64,000 nucleotides of DNA, from assembly GCA_963682025.1 (NCBI GenBank), contig OY821518.1, forward strand, positions 233,451,836 through 233,515,835. The letters are read 5' to 3'. The stretch comes from Cordilura impudica (lineage: Eukaryota; Arthropoda; Insecta; Diptera; Scathophagidae). Shown one piece after another: positions 47,666 to 59,740 of this stretch. Below the pieces are notes generated by a model. That model made no database searches. It was not told the DNA's origin and saw only the letters and a program-made list of their open reading frames with translations. A program made the translations under genes and the position numbers. The first letter of the stretch is position 1, and every line of letters starts with the position of its first letter.

Positions 47666-48095
47666 AAACTAGCCTACGAGGCAGTCCCAGAACATCTCTG
47701 CCGTATAGATGACGGTCGTATTTTTAAAAAATTACTTTCACGAAAAGTGGCAACCACATTGTTTAGTATTTGATTTTAGCTATCAAAATAAACAATCCCA
47801 GTGAACTGCATTTGATAGGTCTCAGTCCAACCAATATAAAAGTTGAGCTAGACTCTACTCTGGGGGAGTCTGCTCCTTCGTTTACTACTACAAAATAGTG
47901 GGTGACAAAGTTTAAATGAGGCCATACTCACTGCCAAACGAGCACCGCAGTCCGCGACCAAATGAGGTGGCCACGCCAGAAACGGTTAAGAAAATCCACA
48001 AGATGGTATCGGATGATCGCCGGCTAATGTGCTACGTGAGTTAGCTGAAATGATACGCATTTCAAAAAGTGTTATCCATCGCATATTAACGATTA
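47666..48095 (+). pseudogene. Mariner/Tc1 transposon, N-terminal fragment
   Basis: 47930-48090 reads in two frames RPNEVATPETVKKIHKMVSD and RELAEMIRISKSVIHRILT, the paired helix-turn-helix DNA-binding region of mariner-type transposases. Upstream, CCTACGAGGCAGTCCCAGAA may be the 5' terminal repeat. The fragment ends at about 48095, where it joins a repeat also seen near 13884-13930 (inverted). No catalytic domain. Confidence 0.7.
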
Positions 48096-48186
48096 CTAGC
48101 ATAACCCAACACTCGAAATTCGAGTGCAAATTCAAGCATTTTTTTTTTTTCATTAAATTTTTTTCTTTCAATATTTTTTTTAATCT

Positions 48187-48752
48187 CTATATGGGGCATG
48201 TGATCCAACTTTTGAAACCGGTTATCAGGTTTACTCCAATATCATCACATGCTCCTTTATCATGAGCAGTAGAATGAAAATGCCACTCAGCTGGCATTCC
48301 AAAATCTTTTTCATGAGCTATACAATTTGCGAAGTTACTTTTGTTTTTGAAATGTTGACGAGCTACGTCCGAAACGTAGTATACCTTCTGTACTGTAAAT
48401 TTGGATTTTAGATATTTTAGTATTATCTTCTGGTACTCACAAACTGCAACGGTATCATGTTTTAAATCATCGGATATGATTGCCATACTTTTGTGTTCCA
48501 GTTTTTCATCTTTCATGTAGTAAATAACTACTGTGAATATAGTTGCTTGGTCGTTATTGAAGTGGAATGCTTGTATGGCATCCTGAAAAACATATTTATA
48601 ATTTCTGCGAAATCATACGAAATAACGAATTCACCAGACTTCAAATGTATCTTCAAATCCTTGAAGAATGACCATTGCTCTTTGACTAAAAAGTCATGGG
48701 TTCTCAAGTTTAGCAATCCTTACACATATCTTGCACAAAATCATCCACATTT
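48187..48752 (-). pseudogene. U2 gene family, C-terminal side of Jockey insertion
   Basis: The minus strand reads LNLRTHDFLVKEQWSFFKDL and GEFVISYDFAEIIN, then HKSMAIISDDLKHDTVAVCE, KVYYVSDVARQHFKNKSNFA and GMPAEWHFHSTAHDKGACDD. The order and spacing of these Asp- and His-containing blocks match a protein family I recall as multi-copy and uncharacterised in arthropods and cnidarians. There are frameshifts near 48520 and 48720. The repeated conserved Asp residues (S-DFAE, IISD-L-HD, KGACD) could be catalytic, but I cannot name an activity. Confidence 0.6.
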
Positions 48753-49012
48753 GTTTTTTTTTTTTTTTATTTAAAAAACTATCATCATTACAATTAAAAT
48801 AATTTATACATATATTTAATATCTACAGTTTTTGAGATTTTACTGAAAGTATTGCAACAAATAATTTACTTTTTTTTTTATAAGTGAAAAAACATTTGGA
48901 AATATTCACATGTAGGTAAAAAGATAGGGAATAAACCTTTAAGTTTTCTAAGAAATTCTTTCTTTAGCCCTTTCTTGCATCTTCTATTCAGAAGTTACAG
49001 AAAAAGTTAATT

Positions 49013-50271
49013 TTACAAATTTCTTATTAAATCAAAACTTGAAGACCTGTTTCTGTCTTCGAATCTTGTTGTTATTTTACTAATGACAGTTTTAAACAGA
49101 TCTTGTTTAGAATTTCTGTGTAGCAGTGCAGTTGAGTATCTTCTAGGCAGGTTGTATATAATCTTCAAGTTTTTATTTTGGATAATTTGTAGCTTTTTAA
49201 AATAAGTGTTGGCACATCTCGTTGACCATACCTGGCAGCCATATGTCATTATTGGTCGTATTATTCGGTTAAGCAGAGGGAAAAGCGCTCTTCCGCACTT
49301 TAATGCCTTATCACCCGCTTGTGTGACATGATTTTTGAATGTTAGTTTTTTTTATCGAAAACAACTCCCAAATATTTGACTGAATCAAGTATTGGAATTT
49401 CAGTCCCTTGCATACAAAGTGTTATTTGCGGAATTCTTTTTGGTGACTTGTTAAACGGGAAAATAATTGCTTGTGTTTTCCCATGATTTATCTTTATTTT
49501 CCATTTGTTGAAGTATTTTTCAGCATGGCTTAAAACTTTTTTCATGTTCTTCACTATTGCATTTGAAAGTTTTCCACTCGTAATTAATGCGGTGTCATCT
49601 GCATAGAAGGCCGCTGTTTGGTTTCTTAGGGCTTTAAAGTCTGAAGTATATATAGAGTACAGCGTTAGATTGATCCTTGCGGAACTACTGCAGCATTGTG
49701 CCTTTGTGTAGATTTTTCGTTATCCAAATTGACTGCAAAGTATCTGTCTGATAAAAAACTTTTTATAATTTTTTGTAAATATATAGGGTAACCAAATTTA
49801 TTGAGCTTAAAAATAATTCCATTGTGCCATATGGAGTCAAAAGCTTTCTCAATATCAAGAAAAGCTATTCCTGTGCTTTTACGTTGATTTTTTTGGTATT
49901 TATTAAATTTACAATTCTCTTCACCTGATGTATCGTTGAGTGTTCTCTTCTAAAACCAAACTGCTCATTACTCAAAATATTGTTTTGTTCTGTAAATTCA
50001 TTTAGTCGTGTTAGTATGATTTTTTCAAAAAATTTGTATAAACCATTCAACTTACTTATGGTACGATAGCTTTTGGGTGATTTTTTATCCTTTCCTGGTT
50101 TAAGTATTGGTATTACCTTGGCAATTTTGAATTGCTTCGGGAAATAACAATTTTTTAAGCACCAATTGAAAATTTTTGTAACAAAACTGAAAAATACATT
50201 TTCAATAACCAATAAAACTATTGGTTTTATTCCATCTATACCAGGTGCTTTTGAATTTTTTTGCTTAAAGA
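49013..50271 (-). pseudogene. Jockey reverse transcriptase (broken)
   Basis: KQKNSKAPGIDGIKPIVLL starts the RT just left of the MITE. AKVIPILKPGKDKKSPKSYR and EQFGFRREHSTIHQVKRIVN follow, then a damaged palm between 49865 and 49560. The thumb has INHGKTQAIIFPFNKSPKR and DSVKYLGVVFDKKN, and the C-terminal TYGCQVWSTRCANTYFKKLQ region ends at 49013. The PGKD-SYR-I-L motif is typical of Jockey RTs. Several frame changes; motif C lies in a stretch with stops near 49600-49640. Confidence 0.85.
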
Positions 50272-50810
50272 GCTGTACGCAGCTTGTTAAGGAATCTTAA
50301 CAGAAAATTTTCATATATTTCTTAAAGAAAAAAAAGCACAAAAGTACCTTGCAGTGCAATGCTAGAAATCAGCTGTTTTCTGTCAATTATTAAGAATTGT
50401 GAAATTGAAAACAAATCAATTCTTCGGTTCTGCTTTATTTGGCCTGCTAAACGCTTTTTAAACTCAGCATCAAAATTACCGCTTCTTGTTTTTTTTTGCC
50501 GAATTTTGTACGTTTTTTTCCATGTTTGCAACTGAAAAATAACTTTTATTTTTTTTAGCATATTATATTTTGTTTATGCTTACCTCTCCTGTCAAAATTC
50601 CTTTCAGAAAGAACCAAAAATTTGATATTCCTGCTCAAAGCCTGGGTTGCCTAACTTAATTTACGTCAAAAAAAAGTAGTAAAAACAATACTACTTTTTT
50701 AAAAAGCTGCGGACTATCAACAGAAATTTTTTGACAGAAAAATTCCTTAAGCATTTCTGAAGCGTTTTTTTATATGAAGTTTTTGATTCCTTAGCAAGCT
50801 GCGTACAGGC
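50272..50810. mobile_element. 539-bp MITE with 8-bp target duplication (hAT-type)
   Basis: Ends GCTGTACGCAGCTTGTTAAG (left) and GCCTGTACGCAGCTTGCTAA (right, minus strand), inverted over about 24 bp. Flanks CTTAAAGA (50264-50271) and CTTAAAAA (50811-50818) agree at 7 of 8. Removing it restores the Jockey frame EVKFLIFKQKNSKAPG. The 8-bp duplication suggests hAT mobilisation. No meaningful ORF. Confidence 0.82.
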
Positions 50811-51342
50811 CTTAAAAATTAAAAATTTTACCTCGTCCACGGTTGTCATCATATCAGTTACATTGGTAGGCACAGATTGTAAGTCTAACCATTGAATGTG
50901 TTTCGATACCATACGTTCAACTGTCGATGGTTGATTACAAGTTATTTGGTGTGAATTTTCAAAAACATCCGCTATAATATTTTCCTTTCTTTCATTATTG
51001 AATACATCATCTATTGTCAAATTTTCTATAGTTGCTTTATTCCCTCTCATTGCTCTGTTCAGCTGCCAGAACTTTTTGTTGCCAGGTGGCTATTTTTTAA
51101 TAAAATAATTCCAGTTGTCATTTCTGTCATTTGATACGTGAAAGTTGATTAAAATATTCAGCTGTTTAACAACAGATGATAAGTAATGTCTCTCCGAAAT
51201 GTTGGTTGCTCTTTGTAATTTACGTACAAACCTTTTTCTTTGGCCAATTAAGTATGAAGTTAATTGAGAAATTTTTTTCTGCCAAAATTTGTTTCTCCTT
51301 AACTGGAATTCTTTTGGAAGCCTCTTGGATTATGTGAGTAAT
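50811..51342 (-). pseudogene. Jockey segment between endonuclease and RT
   Basis: Reads ENIIADVFENSHQITCNQPS and MMTTVDEVKFLIF before the MITE, the usual linker of Jockey ORF2 before KAPG-DGI. Upstream, ITHIIQEASKRIPVKEK continues the endonuclease C-terminus across the B3 insertion. Contains frame changes near 51050-51150. Confidence 0.75.
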
Positions 51343-54300
51343 TATACCCTCCACTCCAGTGTGGAGAGGGTATATATAAGTTTGTCATTCCGTTTGTAAT
51401 AATTAGAAAAAAAAACTATAATTTATAATATATATATATATATATATTTGTGATCCTTATAACAACCGGAGTTGATATAGCGATGTCCGTCTGTCCGTCT
51501 GTCCGTCTGTCCGTCTGTCCGTCTGTCCGTCTGTGGAAATCACGATGACGGCATCAATCGGGCAGCTAGGGTGCTCGTTGACATTAAACATGATTCACTA
51601 ACATCCTGAAAAGTTTTCTGTTTAAAATAGTCCAAATCGGTCGATAAGGGCCCGAGATTTGAATGAAGAACTAAAAAAAGTCTTGAAAAAATATAATTTT
51701 CTATATTGTTCTTGTCACGATCACGCCCTCAATAGGACAGCTAGGTCATCGTTTTTAGTGAGAATGATTCATCAAATTCACGGAAAGATTTCTACTTCAA
51801 AAATCAATTAAATCGGTGGAGCAGGTCCAGGGAAATCTCTGGAAAAGTAAAAAGAAATGAAAAACATGATGTTTCTATATTGTTCTTGTTGTTATTCTAA
51901 ATGTGGCGTTGTTGTCATAGCTAGATTTGTTGTTTTTGTGGTCGTTGTGGTAATAATATAATAAAAACCAACCCTTTGTAAATTTTTTTATCAACTCTGG
52001 TAGAAAAATTTAAAAGTTTCCATTGTTTTGGCATCACTAAAAAAATTTGTTCATCATTTCTTTAATTTCCACGAGCCCGCCTGCAAAATTTCAGAACGAT
52101 TGGGTCACGGGAAAGTGATTAAAATCGATCCAAAATTTGTTCGACAAGCAGACACTACGAGTTAATATAAAGGAGTAAAAATTCACCAACATCTAAAGCA
52201 AATAATGCTAAAATACCTAGTTGTTAATAAAAAAAAACAATGTAAATTTAGGAAAAAAAATGTATGTATTAATTTATTTAAAGAGAAAAACACAAAAATA
52301 ACGTTTGATGTTGTATTTTTTGTGTGTAATATTTACATATACATACATACATACACATATTAAATAATACAAATAATATACATATACTCTATATATGTAT
52401 ATTCTATATATGTATATCCATAATAACTGCATGTTAGAAATAAATCGGTATATTATTTTATTTACATAAATTTCTGCAATATTTTGTTGTAGGGAAAATA
52501 AATTTCTTTTGCATTAACAGAGTGTCACTTCATTTTGCTCAGTGTGACTATGCCGCAGTAGATGGCGCCACAATTTTTGTTCTAATAAGCTTTGCAATAG
52601 TTATTTCTATTTTAACATGAATGTCAATATTTTCAACTAGATATCATACAGAACAATGTTAAGAAAATGCACGGGCTGGTTTGTTATTTCATTTTATTTT
52701 GGCATATTAACTTTTTGTTGTCTTTATAAAATAGAGTTACGGAGTTCATCAATGAGTTTTTTGCTTTACATAGTTATATAGAACTATTATTCTGCTTTAC
52801 CTACAAAATATCTGATTGCGATTACATCTAATTTTTAAAAATTGTTTATAATTACTAAAGCATTATTATTCACATAATTACAAAATTGCACTTTTTAATT
52901 TTCATCCAAATTTAAGAAAATATCAATTCTAAAAACTGGAATTAAAATTTCCAATTATAAATTAGAAAATAAAAATTGAATTTCAGAAAATCATATCAAA
53001 ACGTCGGAAATAGTAATTTTAAATTTAGAAGGCATCAATTGCATCTTTAATATATGAATTTTATTCGTTAAACACAAATTGAAATTCCAAAAAAAAAACA
53101 CCAAATATGTTTACATTTAAAAATGTTTACATTTAAAAAAAATATTGCCATCCAGGAGAAATTAATTACTTTTCAGTACCGCGATTCAGTAACTTCTTTA
53201 ACGACAGTCGAATCGTTAAAAAAGAAAATTGCAAAATTATCAGTAAAATATTTAAACGATATTCGCTATTGTTAAAGTCAGCTGTTGTTGTTATCTAAAC
53301 GACAACCATTTTTGTGTTGTTTATTCAATCGATAAAAACTTAAATTTTTAGGTTGAAATGTCGCCATACATAAATAAAAATCATAAAATAGTGAAAATAT
53401 TTTGCTTTTATTAAAAAAAACTTTTTTATATAAATAAAAAAATTAAATAGCATATTCAATTCATTATTTCATTTTCAAATAAATACACAGAAATATTACT
53501 AAAAAAATAAAGATATTAAACATAAACATAAAATCATCCTGTCAAACACGAAGTAATTTGTTTTTTTCTATTCTTTGTGTTTTTCGCTTATTTTGACAGA
53601 GATGCCACTCGTTTACAATTTAAATAAATAGAAAAATAGATTTGTCGACTGTCGTTAAGATGTATGTACTTAGTGAATCACTTAATCCTTAGTGCAGACA
53701 ACAATAGTTGTCGATATATTTTGCGATTGTCGGATCGTTGAAATTCTGTCGGATCGTGGAATTCGCACTACAGAAAACATTAATTTAAATTCAATGAATT
53801 TTAGAAAACCTCAAATAATATTTAAGAATTGCTAACATAAAAATTGTTACATAACTAAACGCAATTTGATGAGAATGTTATTTATATATAAATTTTCATA
53901 ATTTTTTTTGATGAAAATTTGAAGTTTTTCAGAAAATAAAGAAAACAAATTATTTTATTTAAAATGTTTGGGACTTTAGGTTTTTTGCGTTTGGCATCCC
54001 TAATTTGATTATTTATTATTATAAATATATTCTCTATGTTTTCAAAATATGGCAATATTTTAATAAAAAAGTTGAGAGCTTTTTTTTGGGTTATTATTTT
54101 GTTACTCCATCCAACCTATATGGCCACAATGAAAAAATATTTGGCCAATTAAAAGAAACTATACAGCCATCTCCAATAAGCAAGATTTAATGCATATAGC
54201 CACCCTACACAAACATTACCTTTGCAATGGAGGTTAGGGCGAGCTATTTAATTAGCAAAAACTAAATTAAACGAGAAGTTATGTCATAAATATAACTGGA

Positions 54301-54426
54301 AACGCATGCATATAGAAAACGCATGCACATTTTTCCAATATTTTGTTTACATTTATTATCAATACTCAAACCGAGGTGGAGGGTGTCAAAGATTCGGCAC
54401 AGCCGAATTTAACACTCTTACTTGTT
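51343..54426 (+). mobile_element. Repeat B3, 3-kb Helentron/mini-me-like element inside Jockey
   Basis: 5' hairpin TATACCCTCCACTCC...GGGTATA, (TA)n at 51427-51448, a (GTCCGTCT)n core at 51486-51533, and 3' hairpin ATTCGGC-ACA-GCCGAAT at 54389-54407 followed by CTCTTACTTGTT. 3084 bp, full-length match to B1. It splits the Jockey endonuclease after IEQIINK. No transposase ORF. Confidence 0.85.
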
Positions 54427-55201
54427 TTATTTATAATTTGTTCAATGTTTGACTCGGTTATAATTGCAGATAGTAAATTATTTTTTCGAATCTCTTGGTC
54501 TACCCATTGATTGATTTCATTCCAATTTGCCGTCTGATACAGTAGAATAAGTATTTTTCTTTCAATAATGGAACCATAAATTTGACATGTAACTGGAACG
54601 TGATCAGAGTTTAACATACCTGGATGAGTTTCTATTGTCGAAATATTTAAGTTCGAGTTTGTAAGAAGAAGGTCAATAACTGATGCTTGTGTTGAACGCT
54701 GCCCAAATCGAGTAGAGGTGTTGGACGAGTGGATGTAATAATTGGAATTCATTTGATGGTTATATAACTTTCTACCAGCAGTGTTGTTTCCTTGGCAGTT
54801 CGAACTAATATGGTGAGCGTTAAAATCGCCGAAAACAAAAAATTCAGACGTTGTTGTGGTGATTTTGTTTAAATCTTCAACAGCTGTAAATCTAATTGGC
54901 CGGTTATTAATATTTATTACAATGGAAACATTTTCAATAATTGTTGTTGACATTATTGATATATGTATATTGGTGTGGAATTGTATTTTGAATCGCTATT
55001 AATACACCTCCTCCATGGGTTAATCGATCTTGACGGTAGATTTTATAATTAAGCAATTTGAATTTGTATTTTTTTTTTAAAAGTTTCATTAATAAAAACT
55101 ACATCGACTTTGTTTTCATTTAAAAAGTGTTCTAATTGATATATAGCTGTTGGATTAGTTATGCCTTGGGCATTTCAAAGCATAACGTTAATTCTATACA
55201 T
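54427..55201 (-). pseudogene. Jockey AP endonuclease domain
   Basis: ATG at 55201 starts MYRINVML, followed by TGA where Jockey has Trp (W-N-A-QG), then NAQGITNPTAIYQL. Further on: RLTHGGGVLIAI, FFVFGDFNAHHISSNCQGNN (catalytic Asp/Asn), ASVIDLLLTNSN, and LNSDHVPVTCQI (catalytic Asp-His). Frameshifts near 54960 and 55070. Apart from the nonsense codon and indels the catalytic residues are intact. Confidence 0.85.
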
Positions 55202-55216
55202 TGTTGTTTCTTTATA

Positions 55217-55650
55217 TGACATGTTTAAGCATATTTCCAAGTACTCGCAGCTTGTCATATTTGTTTTTATATTTTTCTAGAGCATCGACTGCATCAAAGA
55301 AAATTTCTAATAGCTTTTCATTAGAGAGATCATCGTTATCATGATCTATTATTTGAGATGCTTTTTATGTGCTCTACTATGTACTTGATGGAATTTCATC
55401 GGTGCGAGGAAAAATACGCACCTTATTAATTGATGATATATCACGGTTATTTGGGAAAGTTGTGGCATTTTACGAATGTGTTGTTTTCTGGAAACTCTTT
55501 GTCGTATTTCTAGGTACTCGCGGCACGATGGACAGTTTATGTCATCTGCTCGATGATTAACATTTTTCAAGTTATTCTTAATACAATTAAAACATTTATA
55601 TATCACAGGGCCGTCACTTGCAACTTTATTTAACTGGCAACATGAATAGT
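55217..55650 (-). pseudogene. Jockey gag-like ORF1, 3' part
   Basis: From the RTE insertion: CQLNKVASDGPVIYKCFNCI, HRADDINCPSCREYLEIRQR (last zinc-binding Cys pairs), then NEKLLEIFFDAVDALEKYKN and a stop near 55217, just before the ORF2 ATG. The same order (DINCP...YLE.R, then a D-L-IF...A-D-L helix) is present in Jockey-2 at 62700-63057, which supports the assignment. Confidence 0.8.
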
Positions 55651-58600
55651 TCTGTGGGAGTTGTTGGTCTCCTATCAGACGGGTCCCAGGTGGTGGATAG
55701 GGAAATGCCGGTAAAAGGTAGTATCGAAATAAAATAGGTACCCCGAACCAAAACCAACAAACTTCAGCTAGCCTGGTGGCTTTATCTGGCAGCCCCAGAT
55801 CCAGGATCGGATGCGGTAGACCAATCATCTGCCTATCTTAAACCGTACTGATTAATGAAACCTCAAAAATGAAAAAACAAATGGATCACCTGTCGACAAC
55901 CTTTAGCATGAAATATGGATCACGAATAGGAACATGGAATGTACGCACGCTGTTACAAACCTCTAAATTGTCACAGTTGAGTATGGAATTTAAAAAATAT
56001 AATCTGTTGGTGCTTGGCATTGCCGAAATGAGATGGCTTGACTCTGGCGAAATGAAGACGAATGAGGGTATCAAACTATTGTTTTCGGGAAAGCCCAATG
56101 GCTCAAAACACCAAAATGGGGTGGGATTTTTTGCTCTCTAAGGAGGCACAGGACGCACTTATTGAATGGAAACCACATTCCGATCGAATCATCTCCATCA
56201 GATTACGTTCGCGTGTAAGGAAAATATCTATCATTCAATGTTACGCACCAACTGAAGTATCAGACCCTGTTGTAAAAGAAGAATTTTATAGCAGTCTTAC
56301 GAGTGTTTTATCCACAATACATCGTGGGGATATCTTAATCCTCATGGGTGATTTTAACGCACAACTTGGGTGTGATAATATTGGTTACGAGCGTGTAATG
56401 GGGAGGCATGGTTGTGGAAGTATGAACGAAAATGGAGAGCTATTCACAGAATTATGTGAAAATAACAACTTGGTAATAGGGGGGACACTATTTCCTCATA
56501 AGAATGTACACAAAGTGACATGGGTCTCCCCTGATCATAGAACCGAGAATCAAATAGATCACATAGCCATTAGTAAGACCTGGCGCGGATCTCTGCTGGA
56601 TGTTCGCAATAAACGTGGGGCAGATATATCTTGTGATCACCATCTAGTTATTGCGAAGATTCGACTAAAAGTGGCAGCCATAAAGAAAGACAAAAATTGC
56701 AACATACAGAAGAGATTCGAGAAAACTACAACGGCCTTCGATATGCAGACAGTTCTCTGAGGCACTGCAAAATTCTGCCGAAATCCTACGAGAATCTAAC
56801 AACACAGGGTGGGATGCAGCTAGAGACTTATTTTTAACAACTGCGGAATGCAATATCGGCTTTACTGTTACCAAAAGAAAGGAATGGATTTCTGACTTTA
56901 CCTGGAATCTGATTCAGTGTAGAAAAGAAATCAAGGGTGAGGTAAATATGGCGAAAACAAGATCAAGCAAGGCAGAACTGCAGTCGAAATACTCTGAGAT
57001 GGATCAGAAGGTCAAGAAAAGTGCCCGGAATGAAAAGAGGCGTTGGTTCAACCAACTAGCTCTTAATGCACAAGCGGCTGCTGACACAAATCGTACTAGA
57101 GACCTGTATAAAATCGTAAAACAGATGACAAACAAAACCCTCAATGTCACAAAACCTTTGAAAAATGATCAAGGCATCCTTACCTCTTCAAAACAAGAAC
57201 AACTTGCAATTTGGGAAAAGCATTACGCTAATATGCTTTCAATCCCCCCAACACCAGTGTCGAAAATTTGTAAATGTCAGCAACATGTAGAAAGACACGA
57301 CATCCCCACCTACTCCCCAAATTTGGAGGAAATTGTAATGGCCATTAAAGCCCTCAAAAACCACAAAGCACCTGGCCCAGATAACATCCCACCAGAATTA
57401 TTAAAGGCAGACCCAAGCACAAGTGCCAAAATTTTACACCCCATCATCGATAGGTTTTGGCTATCACAATCACTACCAGAAGATACTAAAGAGGGTACTA
57501 TAATTAACCTTCCCAAAAAAGGGGATTTGTCCAATTGTAAAAACTGGCGAGGTATAACTTTACTTTGCATAATTAACAAAATTTGCTCCCACATAATTAG
57601 TAAACGACTAGTTAATGCTCTTGACCCCCATTTAAGAAGAGAACAAGCCGGTTTTCGCCCCCAGCGTTCTTGTATAGATCACGTAAATACAGTACGCGTA
57701 ATAGTTGAGCAATCTGTGGAATGGCGTTCTCCTCTATATCTTACATTCATTGATTTTGAAAAGGCATTTGATAAATTACAACACCAGGCTATATGGAACG
57801 CGTTAGAATGTAAGGGAGTGCCTTACAAAATTATAAATTTAGTCAAGGCGATGTACCATGGTGCAAGCTGTCGCATTAAATGTGACCAAAACTTGAGCAA
57901 TAAGATCTCCGTAATGACTGGTGTCAGGCAAGGGTGTGTGTACTCTCACCTCTTTTATTCAACATTGTATTAGACAACATATTAAACAACGCGACACCAA
58001 GAAACACCGGCATCACATGGGGTCTCCATGGAAGATTAGATGATTTAGATTATGCTGACGACATTTGTCTTTTTGCCCATAGAAGCTCACATATGTCATC
58101 TAAACTCCAGGAATTGTGCAATGTCGCAGCCGAATGCGGGTTAAAGATTAACGTTAATAAAACGAAAACCATGAACATCAACACGGTGACGAATAGGCCA
58201 TTTACTCTGTACGGCGTAGCTTTAGAATCCGTTTCCTCCTTCATGTACCTTGGAAGTATTATCTCCAGCAGTGGTGGTTCTAGTGAAGATATAAAGGCAC
58301 GTATAAATAAGGCTAAGGCTGCCTTCGGTGTTCTCTCTTCGGTTTGGCATTCTACATCCATATCCAGAGACACAAAAATAAAAATCTTCAATGCCAACGT
58401 AAAGCCTGTCCTTCTGTACGCATGTGAGACATGGAATCCATCTCACCGCGAATTGCAAACAATGCAAGCATTTGTAAATCGTTGCCTCCGTAGAATTCTT
58501 CGTATATTCTGGCCTAATACTATCACAAATAGTGAACTGTGGGTAAGGACGCGACAGACAACGATTTCTACGGAAATAAAGCGTCGTAAATGGTCCTGGT

Positions 58601-58847
58601 TGGGACACATCCTACGAAAATCAACTGATGATATTACAAGGCAAGGTATAGAGTGGACACCCCAAGGAAGTCGAAGGAGGGGCCGACCATCCAAAACATG
58701 GCGCAGATTAGTGGAGTTGGAAGCTGCGGATGTTGGTGTAACATGGAGTGAAATTAAATGCATCGCTATCGACAAACCCAGATGGAAAACTTTTGTTGAG
58801 GCCCTATGCTCCTAAAATGAACAACGGGACTATATATATATATATAT
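55651..58847 (+). mobile_element. RTE-clade LINE inserted in Jockey gag
   Basis: Target duplication AACATGAATAGT at 55639-55650 and 58848-58859, perfect 12 bp. The 3' end is a (TA)n tract at 58831-58847, not poly(A), as usual for RTE. One long ORF with endonuclease then RT. 3197 bp. Removing it rejoins the Jockey zinc-knuckle frame (GGPHDYSC to CQLNKVAS). Confidence 0.93.
55869..58815 (+). pseudogene. RTE endonuclease-reverse transcriptase, three frameshifts
   Basis: Starts near MKKQMDHLSTTFSMKYGSR. Endonuclease: IGTWNVRTLLQTSKL, LGIAEMRWLDSG (Glu), LILMGDFNAQLGCDN, QIDHIAIS, ISCDHHLVIAKI. RT: NHKAPGPDNIPPELLKADPS, LPKKGDLSNCKNWRGITLL, EQAGFRPQRSCIDHVNTVRV, motif A FIDFEKAFDKLQ, TGVRQGC, motif C LDYADDICLF (intact). 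The C-terminal WSWLGHILRK and RRRGRPSKTWRR blocks are typical of RTE proteins. Breaks: T-run near 56128, near 56745, and an extra dinucleotide in a GT-run near 57937. Catalytic residues are all present, so it is a recently dead copy. Confidence 0.9.
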
Positions 58848-59531
58848 AACATGAATAGTCATGTGGACCTCCACAACCTAGACATACATTTTTTCTAAAA
58901 CAATTTGATGAGCCATGACTATATAACGCACATTTTGAACACTTGCACGACGCCGGGGATTTATCCAGTGGACCACTATACCATAAAATTATTTTATCTT
59001 AAATACTTCTCTTTTAGAAATCTGACTTCTGTTAAATTCTAGCATATACAAAGCATCGTCTGATGTGGATCGTGTGGTTTTAATTTTATTTATGGTTCTA
59101 TATTGAACGTATTTTTGAACTCCTCAAGAATCGTTTTTAGTTCAAATTGTTGTAGACCAAAAAGCATGCGTTTAAATTTCTTGTTGTCTTTAACTGGATG
59201 CGTAAAGAATTTAATTTCTTCGTGTTTAAGTTTTTTTAAAGCTTCATTTAAGTCAATCAAAGTGTTTGGCAACACTTTTGTACCTATCGACATTCTCTTA
59301 TACTTGGAGTTCGAGCCCAGTATCTTTATGATATCAGTGAACTTATGACCACTATCAACAATAATTGGAGGAATATTGTTTGCATCTCCACTTACTTCAC
59401 CTTCTTCTTCGCTGGTGTCGTCATCCATGTCAGATAGCACTTGGAATCTGTTTTTTTTTTTCTAGAGGTTCGGGAACTTTAAATCTAGGGTTGTTACCCC
59501 AGAATTTTTTGCGTTTTTGTGTGGGGACCAT
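58848..59531 (-). pseudogene. Jockey gag-like ORF1, 5' part
   Basis: ATG at 59531 starts MVPTQKRKKFWGNNPRFKVP. A T-run at 59450-59462 shifts frame, then SDMDDDTSEEEGEVSG, KFTDIIKILGSNSKYKRMSI and IKFFTHPVKDNKKFKRMLFG follow. The end carries zinc knuckles CKCSKCALYSHGSSNC and CLGCGGPHDYSC before the RTE insertion. Acidic N-terminus, a helical central domain and CCHC knuckles are normal for Jockey ORF1, an RNA-binding protein. A second frame change is near 59090. Confidence 0.82.
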
Positions 59532-59653
59532 TCTCAACTATTGCATATAATTGAAATTAAAAAATTAATTGTTTTTTTACAAAAATTTAACACGTGAGAA
59601 AAGTTGAGTTTTTAATAACACGACCGTATGTTGAGAGTGTCAACAAACAACGC

Positions 59654-59740
59654 CATCCACATTTAAAATTACTGTTTTCAAAGTGCATCTGTCCAAAATT
59701 CAAACTTGACCTCCTCTATATATTTGTGATCAAAACGAAA
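59654..59740 (-). pseudogene. U2 gene family, N-terminal side of Jockey insertion
   Basis: The minus strand reads TLKTVILNVDDFVQDMCKDC across the 11-bp target duplication into LNLRTHDFLVKEQ at 48720. The join is readable, with one frame change. Upstream (59740-60000) is A/T-rich and I could not follow the family further. Confidence 0.5.

Larger units (their letters stand above)
48753..59653 (-). mobile_element. Full-length Jockey-clade LINE, interrupted by three later insertions
   Basis: Target duplication CATCCACATTT at 48742-48752 and 59654-59664, perfect 11 bp. The poly(A) tail is at the low end (T-run 48754-48768). From the 5' end at 59653: gag ORF, endonuclease, linker, RT. Insertions: RTE LINE 55651-58847, repeat B3 51343-54426, MITE 50272-50810. 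Removing them and their duplications leaves about 4.06 kb, a normal full Jockey length. It sits inside gene family U2. Confidence 0.92.

Noticed and set aside
50322..50561. 79-codon basic ORF inside the MITE
   Set aside because: Lysine-rich because of A/T bias; MITEs of this size are normally non-coding and no transposase motif is visible.
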